From CAVYUC01 sp963816685 (GTDB taxonomy: Bacteria > Bacteroidota > Bacteroidia > Bacteroidales > Prolixibacteraceae): a stretch of 64,000 bases of DNA. This document shows, one piece after another, positions 36,106 to 45,595 of the stretch (the first letter of the stretch is position 1; every line of letters begins with the position of its first letter). Made by a program: the position numbers and the translations under genes. The notes beneath the pieces were generated by a model, which did not search any database, had not been told where the DNA came from, and saw only the letters and a list, made by a program, of their open reading frames with translations. The DNA lies in assembly GCA_963816685.1 (NCBI GenBank), contig CAWFMB010000013.1, forward strand, positions 262,988-326,987, read 5' to 3'.

Positions 36106-37305
36106 ATGATGAATACAAGACAATACGAAACAGTTATCATTGGGGGTGGACAGGCAGGGCTGGCAACAGCCTGGCATCTTACCCATCAAAATATGCCGTG
36201 TGTGATTCTGGATGAGAATAACAGAGTTGGAGCAGCCTGGAGGAAAAGATGGGAATCACTCCACCTGTTTACGCCAGGCCGTTATGATAATCTGCCCGGC
36301 ATGTCATACCCCGGGCCTCCCGGATCGCACCCGGGCAAGGATGATATCGCTGACTATCTTGAGGCTTATGCTTCAAGGTTTGGGTTTCCTGTAAGAACCG
36401 GTGTGAAAGTAGTTGGGGTCAGTGCCGAAAAAGATCATTATCATATTGAAACCAACAATGAAAAGATCATTGCCCACAATGTGGTAGTGGCAACCGGACC
36501 TTTTCATCACCCCCGTATTCCCGAATTTGCCAAAGAGCTGGACCCACAGATTGTCCGGATGCATTCGTCAGAATACCAGACACCGGCCCAGGTTCAGGAT
36601 GGCCCGGTTCTCGTTGTTGGGGCAGGGCAATCAGGAGCCGAGATCGCCCTTGATTTGGCCGGAGACCATAAGGTTTGGCTTTCAGGCAGGGATGTTGGGG
36701 AGGAACCTGCCTTTCGGGATAATTTTTCAGGCCGTATCATCTCTTCAATTATGGTTTTTGCCGCAACAAAAGTAATGAACGTAGCCAATCCTCTTGGACG
36801 AATGATGCGTAAGCACTTCTTTTATCCGCGACGAGGTATCCCCCGGGCTGGTGGCACAAGGAAGCGACTGAAAATGGCCGGCGTTGAATGGGTGGTTCGC
36901 ACAAACGGAACAAGTAATGGCTACCCGATGCTTGAAGACGGACGGGTACTGAAAGTAAAAAACGTCATCTGGTGTACCGGATTTGTGACAAATTACAGCT
37001 GGATTGACCTTCCCGTTTTTGATGACTTTGGATTTCCTGTACATAAACGTGGAGTTGTGGATGGCCAGCCGGGGTTGTACTTTATTGGAATGCCATTTCA
37101 GCGAACCCTGAGTTCCTCACTGCTCTTAGGCGTTGGCAGGGATGCAGGTTATATTGCAGGGCATATTGCTTCCAACCGTTCTGTATCCGAAGAAAAATTA
37201 AAAACAGGCGTACCCGGACAGATTGAACAGCGGACAAAACAGCAGGTAAGAAATAAAATCGAAAGTGAAGAGACATCCGTCACTTTTAATGTCGAACAAA
37301 ATTAA
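36106..37305 (+). CDS. Flavin-containing monooxygenase (FMO/CzcO-like)
   Basis: A 399-residue FAD/NAD(P)H oxidoreductase. The FAD-binding Rossmann motif GGGQAGLATAWHL is at about residues 13-25, a second nucleotide-binding motif GAGQSGAEIALDLAG at about 172-186, and VVATGPFHHPRIP between them matches the linking ATG segment. The phrases RWESLHLFTPG and VIWCTGF near the end are typical of the group-B monooxygenase-like YUC/CzcO family. It oxygenates a nucleophilic or carbonyl substrate in characterised relatives; the substrate here is unknown. It forms a two-gene operon with the amidohydrolase 11 bases downstream. Confidence 0.85.
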   Translation: MMNTRQYETVIIGGGQAGLATAWHLTHQNMPCVILDENNRVGAAWRKRWESLHLFTPGRYDNLPGMSYPGPPGSHPGKDDIADYLEAYASRFGFPVRTGVKVVGVSAEKDHYHIETNNEKIIAHNVVVATGPFHHPRIPEFAKELDPQIVRMHSSEYQTPAQVQDGPVLVVGAGQSGAEIALDLAGDHKVWLSGRDVGEEPAFRDNFSGRIISSIMVFAATKVMNVANPLGRMMRKHFFYPRRGIPRAGGTRKRLKMAGVEWVVRTNGTSNGYPMLEDGRVLKVKNVIWCTGFVTNYSWIDLPVFDDFGFPVHKRGVVDGQPGLYFIGMPFQRTLSSSLLLGVGRDAGYIAGHIASNRSVSEEKLKTGVPGQIEQRTKQQVRNKIESEETSVTFNVEQN

Positions 37306-37316
37306 ATATCAGCATT

Positions 37317-38258
37317 ATGAAATATCTATTCGTTTTACTCTTTGTATTAACGGGAGTGAATGCTTATTGCCAGGATGATACCAAAGCCGGGAATCAGCAA
37401 CCCATCATTGATATGCATATGCATACGGGACTGCCACATGAGGTGCCGGCCGGGACACCATCTCTCTGCCGGCCTGAACCATGTGATGGTGATGTCCCTG
37501 CAACAGTCGATCCCACCGCACTTTTGGAGAAAACACTGGAGATTATGGACAGGTACAACATTGTGAAAGGCTTTGTCAGCGGAGTAGATCTTTCCATTGT
37601 TAAAGAATGGAAGAAGAAAGCTCCGGAACGATTTATTGCTGCTCCTTTTATTTTAAATCCAGGCAACCCTGCCCCAAACGAGCTCAGACAGGAATATAAA
37701 TCGGGTAAACTCAGTGGAATGGGAGAAATCGGAACTCAGCTCATGGGGATTTCGCCAAACGATCCAAAGCTTGAACCCTATTTCGCCCTGGCAGAAGAAT
37801 TCGATCTGCCGGTACTTATTCATACTTTAGGAATCGGTCCTTATATGCCCCACTTTCGTTCAGCGGCGGGTAACCCCCTGCTTTTGGAGGAAGTACTGGT
37901 GAATCATCCGCAGCTACGGCTCTATGTTGAGAATGCAGGATTTCCCTATCAGGAAGAAATGATCGCGATGATGTACCAATATCCTCAGCTTTATGCTGAC
38001 GTTTCAACAATTACATGGGTAATTCCTCGTGCAGCTTTTTACAATTATCTGGAAGCATTCATTCATGCAGGTCTTGGAAAGCGGCTGATGTTTGGTTCTG
38101 ACCAGATGGTCTGGCCGGAAAAAATAGGTACAGCGATTGAAACAATTAACCACGCGCCGTTTTTAACGAAAGAGCAAAAGCGTGATATCCTTTATAACAA
38201 TGCACAGCGTTTTCTTGGTTCCCAATACTCTGAAAATGTTTCGATTCAGCAACATTAA
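37317..38258 (+). CDS. Exported amidohydrolase (amidohydrolase_2 family)
   Basis: A 313-residue TIM-barrel metal hydrolase or decarboxylase. Residues 1-20 form a signal peptide (VNAYCQ). The metal-binding pair is seen in IIDMHMHTG (about 30-38). A strand ending GEIGTQLMG, PVLIHTLG (His) and the late Asp in LMFGSDQMVWP complete the usual ligands. Members hydrolyse amides or lactones or act as decarboxylases. Location outside the cytoplasm, downstream of a cytosolic monooxygenase, is curious. The shared operon suggests linked substrate processing, which is inference. Confidence 0.82.
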   Translation: MKYLFVLLFVLTGVNAYCQDDTKAGNQQPIIDMHMHTGLPHEVPAGTPSLCRPEPCDGDVPATVDPTALLEKTLEIMDRYNIVKGFVSGVDLSIVKEWKKKAPERFIAAPFILNPGNPAPNELRQEYKSGKLSGMGEIGTQLMGISPNDPKLEPYFALAEEFDLPVLIHTLGIGPYMPHFRSAAGNPLLLEEVLVNHPQLRLYVENAGFPYQEEMIAMMYQYPQLYADVSTITWVIPRAAFYNYLEAFIHAGLGKRLMFGSDQMVWPEKIGTAIETINHAPFLTKEQKRDILYNNAQRFLGSQYSENVSIQQH

Positions 38259-38413
38259 ATGGAAACAATTCAAATGAGTATTCACGATTTTAATTCATCA
38301 GGTTTTTTATTCTTTCTTACAAATGCAGCATCCTGATTTCATTGTGCTTCAACTGAATGAATTTTTCCTGCTCAATTTGTTATCCACTCAGCCTGCACCA
38401 CCAGGAAATTAAA

Positions 38414-39331
38414 TCAGTTGCTTTTCAAAAATTCATCGATCTCGGTCCGTGCCGGCGCCGAAGGCTGAGCTCCCATGCGGGTAACCGAAATTGCAGCTGC
38501 AGCACTTGCAAACCGCAACGATTCCTTTAACGATTTACCCTCAACCATTGCAACAGCAAAACTTCCGCAAAATGTATCTCCGGCAGCTGTTGTATCCACT
38601 GCATCGACATTAAAGGCCGGCACACTCACTTTTTCCTCTCTGGTAACAACAAATGCTCCCTTCGAACCAAGGGTGATGATTACCTTTTCGACACCCTGAC
38701 CAATTAACAGCCGGGCAGCTTTTTCTGCATCCTTTTCATTTTCAACAGGCATTTGAGCAAGGTAACCGGCTTCCACTTCGTTCAACACCAATATATTTAC
38801 TTTTGGAATGTAAGAACGATCGAATTCACGGGCAGGGGCAAAGTTCCACATCACCGGAATGTTTTTCCGGTTAGCCAAATCAATAACATATTTAATGGTT
38901 TCCGGCAGGATTTCATACTGCATGACAATGATTGCAGCCTCTTCAATAACCGGAAGTGCCTCATCAATTTTACCGGGTGTCAGCCTGTAATTGGCTTCGG
39001 GGGCCACGGAGAGGTAATTGTTTCCCTTGTCGCCAATCATTATCAGTGCATGACCGCTTGCAACCCCTTTTTCGTGAAATACATACTTCGTATCAATGCC
39101 ATCGTTTTTATAATTCTGCACCATTTGCGGGGTATAGGCATCTTCGCCCACACAATTTACAAATGCAACATCGCCTCCGGCCCGGGCAGCCGCCACCGCC
39201 TGGTTTGCACCTTTTCCACCATACACCTGCATAAAAACAGCATCAGTTACCGTTTCGCCCTTTTCGGGCAGATGATCCATTTTCATCAGTAAATCGACGT
39301 TCGAACTTCCAATAACAACTATTTTTTTCAT
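38414..39331 (-). CDS. rbsK: Ribokinase (PfkB family)
   Basis: A 305-residue cytosolic sugar kinase that phosphorylates ribose (or 2-deoxyribose) at O5 with ATP. The PfkB signatures are present: GSSNVDLLMKMDHLPEKGET at the start, YGGKGANQAVAAARAGG near residue 38, and the C-terminal DTTAAGDTFCGSFA with the catalytic Asp. WNFAPAREFD is as in ribokinases. It follows the frameshifted permease and deoC in the same direction, a natural unit for pentose or deoxypentose use. The ATG is followed upstream by a C-rich repeat rather than a promoter. Confidence 0.9.
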   Translation of the reverse strand: MKKIVVIGSSNVDLLMKMDHLPEKGETVTDAVFMQVYGGKGANQAVAAARAGGDVAFVNCVGEDAYTPQMVQNYKNDGIDTKYVFHEKGVASGHALIMIGDKGNNYLSVAPEANYRLTPGKIDEALPVIEEAAIIVMQYEILPETIKYVIDLANRKNIPVMWNFAPAREFDRSYIPKVNILVLNEVEAGYLAQMPVENEKDAEKAARLLIGQGVEKVIITLGSKGAFVVTREEKVSVPAFNVDAVDTTAAGDTFCGSFAVAMVEGKSLKESLRFASAAAAISVTRMGAQPSAPARTEIDEFLKSN

Positions 39332-39333
39332 AT

Positions 39334-39370
39334 AAAGCCCCCTCTGAATCTCCCCCGTTGGGGAGACTTT
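39334..39370. repeat. C-rich intergenic repeat, left member of inverted pair A
   Basis: AAGCCCCCTCTGAATCTCCC and the following GGGGAGACTTT. The same motif recurs inverted at 39429-39462. Confidence 0.7.
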
Positions 39371-39428
39371 AAAAACGTTTAAATTTATATTTAAAGAACA
39401 AGCAATAGTTAAAACACAGAGCCTTCCT

Positions 39429-39462
39429 AAAAGTCCCGCAATGGGGGATTTAGGGGGCTTCC
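39429..39462. repeat. C-rich intergenic repeat, right member of inverted pair A
   Basis: AAAGTCCC, then GGGGGATTTAGGGGGCTTCC: the reverse complement form of the copy at 39334-39370, separated by about 60 bases. Confidence 0.7.
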
Positions 39463-39464
39463 TT

Positions 39465-40470
39465 TCAATTTAACCGTGCAACAACAATTAACGTTAATCC
39501 CACAATAAATAACGCAAACATGGCAGCCAGCAAACGGTCAGTGCTTTTAGGGGCTTTTGAAAATTCCTTCCACACAAAAACGCCCCAGGCTGCCGAAATC
39601 ATTGTAGCTCCCTGGCCAAGTCCGTATGAAATTGCAAATCCTGCCTGTTCCGAGGCAATCAGGTTGAATTCCATTGCTGCACACCATATTAATCCGCCGA
39701 GAATTCCAATCACATGCATTTTAGGCGTTCCCAGCCTGAAATAATCCTTATAACCAACTGCCTTTCCATCCACCGGTTTATACATGAACCAGGTGTTGAA
39801 AATAAAATTGGAAACGAAAAATTCCGATGGTAAACACAAACATCGCTGAGTATGGGGTAAGCATACCTGCTTCGGGGGAGGTAAAATCTGTTGCCATGGA
39901 TGCTGCAACAAACCTGTAGAAAAATCCCATCAGGATACCCGATATAATCGAAATCAGAATCCCTTTTTTCTGAATACCTTTATTCTCCTGCGGAAGTTTA
40001 CGGTAAGCCAATGCATCCACAACGATAGCAGCAACAATCAGTCCGAGTCCCAGGAACAGTAAAAACGGATCGCCAAGCGGTGTGGCAATGTAATTTACAA
40101 CAACTCCGATAACCAGCGCCAGTCCTACAGCAATAGGGAAAGCCACCGCCATTCCTGCAATTGCAGTTGCAGCTACAATCAACAGGTTTGAAATATTAAA
40201 AACAACACCACCGATAAAAGCTGAAGAGAGTGCCGAAAAATCAGCCTGCGATAAATCGGCAGCAAAACTGCGGCCTTCATTTCCGATGCTTCCAAAAGTG
40301 AAACCAAACAAAAGGGTGGTCAGCACCAGGCCAATGGAATAATCCCAGTAATACAGCGGGAATTCCCAGTTTTTATTTGTCATCTTAAGTGTGTTTGCCC
40401 AGGAGCCCCAGCCCAGCATGGTGATTATGCAAAACACCACTGCGAGCGAATAAGAATCGACGATGTACAT
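39465..40470 (-). pseudogene. DMT-superfamily sugar permease (GRP/RbsU/RhaT-like), frameshifted
   Basis: Two overlapping frames together encode one permease of about 335 residues with ten hydrophobic helices. The first frame (40470 to about 39816) carries IITMLGWGSWANTLKM, FNISNLLIVAATAIAGMAVA and GILMGFFYRFVAASM up to FTIGIF. The second (to 39465) continues VSNFIFNTWFMYKPVDG and AISYGLGQGATMISAAWGV. The switch falls on a run of five A at 39817-39821; one base fewer would restore GIFVSNF. It may be a true frameshift or a sequencing error. The family imports glucose, ribose or rhamnose with protons. Position between deoC and rbsK suggests a pentose or deoxyribose. Confidence 0.8.
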
Positions 40471-40480
40471 GATAGTAAGA

Positions 40481-40512
40481 TTAGCCCCCCCTGGTCCCCC
40501 CGAAGGGGGAAA
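40481..40512. repeat. C-rich intergenic repeat, left member of inverted pair B
   Basis: TTAGCCCCCCCTGGTCCCCC followed by CGAAGGGGGAAA. Inverted counterpart at 40561-40592. Confidence 0.7.
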
Positions 40513-40560
40513 TAAGAGAGTTGGTTAGTATTTTTTATTCATTCTTTCTCTCATTCTTGT

Positions 40561-40592
40561 TTTCCCCCCTCGGGGGAATTAAAGGGGGCTTC
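40561..40592. repeat. C-rich intergenic repeat, right member of inverted pair B
   Basis: TTTCCCCCCTCGGGGGAATT followed by AAAGGGGGCTTC; ends at the deoC stop codon. Confidence 0.7.
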
Positions 40593-41302
40593 TACTCAAA
40601 ACGTTTTTTTGCATCTTCCAATATACTGACTGTTGCAGTAGCGCCGCAGCGTGTACAACCAGCTTCCTGAACTTCAATTAATCCGTCAAGGGAACGTACT
40701 CCGCCTGCAGCTTTTACTTTCACTTTCGGACCAACGCTTTCCTTCATCAGTTTCAGGTTGGGTATTGTAGCACCGGTGTAGGAATATTTTCCATCTTCAC
40801 CTTTTACAAAGCCAAAACCGGAGGAAGTTTTCACATAATCGGCACCGACTTTCGTACAGATTTCACACAACCTGACGATATCTTCCTTTTTCGTCACGTA
40901 GTCGGTTTCGAAGATCACTTTCACAATGGCACCATTTTCATGGCACTTTTGGGTCACTGCACCAATTTCTTCTTCAATGTAATCCCAGTCGCCCTGCAGC
41001 GCTTTACCGATATTGATAACCATATCGATTTCCACTGCACCGTCATTGCATGCATTTTCAGCCTCAAACACCTTCACCGGAACAGCAGAATTACCTGCAG
41101 GGAAACCAATCACACACCCTACAAGAACATCGGTTCCAGTTAACAGCTCCACCGCCTGTTTTACTGCATATGGTTTAACACATACTGATGCAACATCATA
41201 TTTTTTAGCCACTTCACACTCCCGTTTCAAATCTTCATCTGTCATGGTCGGATGAAGAATGGAGTGGTCAATCATTTTTGCGAGTTCCTTTACTTTATTC
41301 AT
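40592..41302 (-). CDS. deoC: Deoxyribose-phosphate aldolase
   Basis: A 236-residue cytosolic class I aldolase cleaving 2-deoxyribose 5-phosphate to glyceraldehyde 3-phosphate and acetaldehyde. The Schiff-base Lys158 sits in YVKTSSGFG, the proton-relay region is EIDMVINIGKALQGDW (Asp93), and the second lysine is in VKVKAAGGVRS. Length is normal. It starts 22 bases after the GH2 gene and precedes the permease and rbsK, so deoxynucleoside or deoxyribose salvage is likely. Its presence behind two glycosidase-like genes is unusual. Confidence 0.93.
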   Translation of the reverse strand: MNKVKELAKMIDHSILHPTMTDEDLKRECEVAKKYDVASVCVKPYAVKQAVELLTGTDVLVGCVIGFPAGNSAVPVKVFEAENACNDGAVEIDMVINIGKALQGDWDYIEEEIGAVTQKCHENGAIVKVIFETDYVTKKEDIVRLCEICTKVGADYVKTSSGFGFVKGEDGKYSYTGATIPNLKLMKESVGPKVKVKAAGGVRSLDGLIEVQEAGCTRCGATATVSILEDAKKRFE

Positions 41303-41324
41303 ACTGTTATTGTTTTATTTTTGA

Positions 41325-43637
41325 TTATTGATTTAATGCTCTTGTTGAATTGATTCTTCGACTTTGCTTATTCGGTCTGTAATGTAATTTATAACTTGAA
41401 GATAACTCTTTTTTTCCTTCAACCTCCAATATCAATTCAAACGAACCGGCATCCCAGTGCGGAAGTGTTTTCCTCACTGTTGGGCCCTCAATATTTTTAT
41501 TTGGTCCGGCTTTACCAAAATCCCAGCTCAGGAGAAATAATTCATCAGTATTTGTTTTAATTTTTACATTCATTGTTCCTGTTGGAATATTTTCATACAT
41601 ATCGTTTAAAATAAAAATATCGCACGAGAAGACCTCTCCTTCTGCATATGAAAACTTTGGAATCCGTGCACTTGCAAGAAAAGGCCTGCATGAATTTGAA
41701 ACAGCATAAAAAGCAGGTTTGGGTAAATTGGGATAATTCAGTAAACTGTTGTTGGCTGCAGTTATCCAGGGTTCGTTGTAACACCAGTTGAGCGCCATGG
41801 AACAAGTTGGTTTCTGACGCCGTGCCTCTTCAAATATACATTTGTACCCTTCACTCTGAAGCCATTGACTCCTTTCAACAAGTTCTTCCAGATTGTCAGA
41901 TTCGCCAAAATATTCAGCTAAAACATCTTTCATCAGCCAGGTGTCGCCAACCCATGCATTAAAGGCATGATGGCTCTCCCAGCTTGTACCGGGCCTTGGT
42001 GGAAACAATTCGTCTTCAGGAATAATTTTCTTCAACAGTTCTGCCGGCGATGCACCGGGCATACCAAATTCGGTATAGGCAGTTGAATTCGCACGTTTCA
42101 TCCATTGAAAAACCTCTTCTCCTGTAGCGCTGTTTTTGAAAACATAATTCCCGTGCCCCATTCCCATTATTGGCGAAGTTGGAATAAACGGAATTTCAGG
42201 ATCAAGCAAATAACACTGGCTGTTTAATAAACGAAGTGCCAATGACTGGTCTGTCATCATCGACCATGCATTAAAGAGCTCATTTCCCCCGCTCCAGATT
42301 GCATTGGACGGATGTTTGCGAACCCGTTTAATAATTGCTTCCGACTCCTGCTTTAACACCGAAAGGTAATGCGGTGTCCCCACATAATTGTTACAGGCTA
42401 AAGGAAATTCGGTCCATACCAAAATCCCCTTTTCATCGCATAACTCATAAAAATCGTCCTTATTTACAATTCCTCCGCCCCAGACACGGAAAATGTTAAA
42501 GTTCGCTTCAAGCGCCCGGTTTAGCAATCCGTTGTACCGTTCGCGGGTAATAATGCCCGGGAATATTTCAGGGTTCACCCAATTCGAACCTTTTCCAAAA
42601 ATTTGCCTCCCGTTTAGCTCCAATGTTACTGGTGGATTGCTCCGACCCTTGGGAAATGCTTTTGGATTTTCCCATGCTCCCTCATGCATCACCAGTTGAA
42701 TCCTTCGAAACCCGGTTTTCTGGTTATCTTCATCCAGTATCTTTCCATTCTCATTTACCAGCAACAGCTTCGATGAATACATATTTGGTTTCCCATGGTC
42801 ATGTGTCCACCAAAGTTTTGGATTATCCAGATTAAAAACTTCTGTGCTTAAATCACTAATCAGCCCCGTCTTTTTTAGGATATTTTTTCCATCAGGGTCA
42901 GTCAAAACCCATTCATATTTATTATTATTCAGATGCAAACCTTCAACTTCAAGGTTTAAACTGAGTTTGGAGTAATCCTCGTTTAGTGTGTAGTGAATGT
43001 ACACATCCTGAAAATGAGATTCTTTTCTTACTTCCAACTTTGTTTCATCCCATATTCCGCCTGGTACAAGTCGCGGATGCCAGTCCCAGCCATAGCTGAC
43101 GGCAGGTTTTACACTTTGGGCAGCCTGCGACCGGTCAGCAGGGCGACCTTCAAGTTTGGGAACAGGATATATTCTGACCTCCAGCTCATTGTTATCTTCC
43201 AAGGCATTTGTTAAATCCAATTCAACCGGTTTAAACATTCCTTCCTGCGCGAGCAGAATACTACCATTCAATAGTATTTCAAACTCATAATCAATTCCTT
43301 TGGAAATAAAAAAGTAATGTTCGTTGTTTTCAAGGGCCGGTTTTGCAAAGCTTGTTTTATATGTCCAGAACACATCTTCCATCCAACCGTAATCCTTCCA
43401 GTTTTCGGCATAATTATAATCCCCCCAGCCTTTGGCTTTGGCATAATCCAGTTGAACTGCTCCGGGCACAGTTGCTGAATACCATTCATCCGGTTCAGCA
43501 TTTTTTAATTTATGATACCCAACTTTCCAGATAACAGCTTCCTTTTCTTTCCGGTCCTTTTCTTTTTCAAACGCAACAGACATTTGGGAAGGAATTAAAA
43601 AGAGAACTGCAAAAATGACAATGATTATTTTATTCAT
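41325..43637 (-). CDS. GH2-family beta-mannosidase-like glycosidase
   Basis: A 770-residue exported glycoside hydrolase. A signal peptide (about 1-22) is followed by the GH2 sugar-binding jelly roll (about 35-200, SATVPGAVQLDY), an Ig-like domain (about 205-310) and a TIM barrel (about 315-640). The acid/base Glu453 lies in SGGNELFNAW and the likely nucleophile Glu523 in AYTEFGMPG. IFRVWGGGIVNKDDFYELCDE and KGSNWVNPE match the beta-mannosidase or exo-glucosaminidase branch. The C-terminus carries a further beta domain. It probably trims beta-linked mannose from glycans in the periplasm. It sits between the GH9-like gene (98 bases) and deoC (22 bases). Confidence 0.86.
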   Translation of the reverse strand: MNKIIIVIFAVLFLIPSQMSVAFEKEKDRKEKEAVIWKVGYHKLKNAEPDEWYSATVPGAVQLDYAKAKGWGDYNYAENWKDYGWMEDVFWTYKTSFAKPALENNEHYFFISKGIDYEFEILLNGSILLAQEGMFKPVELDLTNALEDNNELEVRIYPVPKLEGRPADRSQAAQSVKPAVSYGWDWHPRLVPGGIWDETKLEVRKESHFQDVYIHYTLNEDYSKLSLNLEVEGLHLNNNKYEWVLTDPDGKNILKKTGLISDLSTEVFNLDNPKLWWTHDHGKPNMYSSKLLLVNENGKILDEDNQKTGFRRIQLVMHEGAWENPKAFPKGRSNPPVTLELNGRQIFGKGSNWVNPEIFPGIITRERYNGLLNRALEANFNIFRVWGGGIVNKDDFYELCDEKGILVWTEFPLACNNYVGTPHYLSVLKQESEAIIKRVRKHPSNAIWSGGNELFNAWSMMTDQSLALRLLNSQCYLLDPEIPFIPTSPIMGMGHGNYVFKNSATGEEVFQWMKRANSTAYTEFGMPGASPAELLKKIIPEDELFPPRPGTSWESHHAFNAWVGDTWLMKDVLAEYFGESDNLEELVERSQWLQSEGYKCIFEEARRQKPTCSMALNWCYNEPWITAANNSLLNYPNLPKPAFYAVSNSCRPFLASARIPKFSYAEGEVFSCDIFILNDMYENIPTGTMNVKIKTNTDELFLLSWDFGKAGPNKNIEGPTVRKTLPHWDAGSFELILEVEGKKELSSSYKLHYRPNKQSRRINSTRALNQ

Positions 43638-43735
43638 GTTTCTTTAGTTTTTATTGTTTTGATGAAACAGGTACTATTATTTATTCGAAGACACTTAAAT
43701 CCCAATGTAAAAAAACAAACACCCTGAATCTCTTA

Positions 43736-45577
43736 TTACTTCAACCGCATTAAACCGGTTAACCAACCTGCACTGTGAGGAATCCAGTCCTCATCGGTTA
43801 ATGAAAAAGGTCCGTCGTTTTCATTTTTTGGTGAAACGTCATAAACAAATTGTTTACCTGTGGAAAACCCATTACAAATGACTCCGCGTGTTTGAAACCA
43901 TGTTCCGGCCCAGCGGTTTCCGATATTGCAAATCATGCTTGCCGGCAGGGCAGCTCCCTCCGGAATATCTGTACTAAAAACCACACAACCCTGCTTCACG
44001 TTTTCGCTGGTAATTCCACCGTTTAATCCTGCCAGCCACTGCAGGTTTCCGTAGGCAATATTTTTAAGTTTAGGTTCATGAAGCAATTCTGCCAGTTCGA
44101 GTGCCAGGGCAGCAGTATATCCGTAAATTGCATTTGTTCCATGGAAAGTTCCGCAAAACCAAATGGCGCCTTCATCTTTAAAAATACCCTGGGGTACCAG
44201 CAGAAACGGATTGGCCTCGCAACCCGGTATTAAATAGCCGTTGGCAAAATCAACAAGCATTTGTTTCCACTCTTGTGCATCTTCATGATTGGGATATTCC
44301 TTAAGCAGATGAATAACCGGAATCAGATAATTCGGGTAAATTCCACCCATATCGGCTCCGAATTCCGAACCTCCATCCACAGGTACAATTCCATGCACCC
44401 ACGACGGCTCAGCATGATCCATGCTGGTGAATTCATAAAAATGACCATAAAATCCTTCCATGGCTTTTGATTCCGGAATTTGACGTTCCATCACCTGTCT
44501 GGCGAAGTTAAAAGCGTCTTCTTTTGCACCGGCCACATTCAAACGATCCATTTCTATTGCCATCCGGCACATCAGCATCAGATGACGCGTTGGCCATTCA
44601 TTTACCGGAATGCCGGCAGTTTCCGGCAGACCGCGCTGCATCTTTTTGTAACCATATTCCCCCATTGGAGTTGCAGTATTGAGCAACCAATGATAAGCAA
44701 GCCGGGCAGCTTTTTCATATTTAAGTTTTTCTTTTGCGTAATTCTCAGGAAGCAACTGAACTGCTTTAGCAAGGGCAACAACAGCTTTCATGGCATCGTG
44801 TGGCAGCACATCGCGCTCGTGCCCAATTACATCATGCGACATGGAACCTCCTGGAAATCCAAGCTCTTCTGCCTTTTCCTGTGTCAGCACCAAATAGTCA
44901 CATCCGGTTTTTATCTGTGTACAAATTCTGTCAGGGAATTCTTTTTCGAATACATCCTTCTTCAGCTCCAGCAATTCTTCCAGGGCAATTATCATGGCAC
45001 TTTGCGCCGGGCTTTCCACCCATTTGGTACCGGCATCCTGCCAGCCTGCTCCCACCCCGGTAAAATGACTCCGCCGCTCCAGCATATCCACCGACGACCA
45101 TTCGATGGTGGAATCCCAGAGAATATTTCTACCCACTTTTAAACCATCATCAGCAAAAAGTAATCTCCCGCCGGAAACGACTTCTGCCGACCAGTTTCCT
45201 GTTTCCCTGATATTATTGAAATCGGCCACCCACCAGTGACTTTTCCAAATCTCACCCCAGTATTTCAAAGTGGTATCATACCCGCTTTCTTTTTCTGACG
45301 GATGTAAAATACAGGTTGCATCTTCCGGCAGCATTTCCTTTTTTGGAAGGCGGACAATTATTCGTACCGGCCATCCCAATTCGTAACCCACCTGTGAGAA
45401 AAGCATTCCGGCAGGACCGTCAGCCGTATTCCAGCCATTTCCTTTAAAAACAGACCCTTTATTTTTACCTTTTTCAACAGAATATGAAGACAGTATCCCA
45501 GCTCCGGCAAGTCCTGCTGCCGATACTGCCCCGGTTTTCATAAAATCGCGTCTTGAAAATGAAAGCTTTTTATTCAT
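43736..45577 (-). CDS. Tat-exported GH9-like protein with divergent active site
   Basis: A 613-residue exported protein. Residues 1-35 form a Tat signal with SRRDFMKTG. An N-terminal Ig-like CelD_N domain follows (about 57-150, FSQVGYELGWPVRIIV), then an (alpha/alpha)6 barrel of GH9 type (about 155-610). Canonical GH9 enzymes show a DAGD motif; here it reads GAGWQDAGTKW, keeping Asp181 but replacing the second Asp by Thr. The usual Glu near the C-terminus may be in LTDEDWIPHSAGW. It could be a divergent glycosidase with another substrate or a non-catalytic relative. It is 19 bases from the GntR gene and must be co-transcribed. Confidence 0.78.
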   Translation of the reverse strand: MNKKLSFSRRDFMKTGAVSAAGLAGAGILSSYSVEKGKNKGSVFKGNGWNTADGPAGMLFSQVGYELGWPVRIIVRLPKKEMLPEDATCILHPSEKESGYDTTLKYWGEIWKSHWWVADFNNIRETGNWSAEVVSGGRLLFADDGLKVGRNILWDSTIEWSSVDMLERRSHFTGVGAGWQDAGTKWVESPAQSAMIIALEELLELKKDVFEKEFPDRICTQIKTGCDYLVLTQEKAEELGFPGGSMSHDVIGHERDVLPHDAMKAVVALAKAVQLLPENYAKEKLKYEKAARLAYHWLLNTATPMGEYGYKKMQRGLPETAGIPVNEWPTRHLMLMCRMAIEMDRLNVAGAKEDAFNFARQVMERQIPESKAMEGFYGHFYEFTSMDHAEPSWVHGIVPVDGGSEFGADMGGIYPNYLIPVIHLLKEYPNHEDAQEWKQMLVDFANGYLIPGCEANPFLLVPQGIFKDEGAIWFCGTFHGTNAIYGYTAALALELAELLHEPKLKNIAYGNLQWLAGLNGGITSENVKQGCVVFSTDIPEGAALPASMICNIGNRWAGTWFQTRGVICNGFSTGKQFVYDVSPKNENDGPFSLTDEDWIPHSAGWLTGLMRLK

Positions 45578-45595
45578 GGTTTATTGTTTTTCGGC

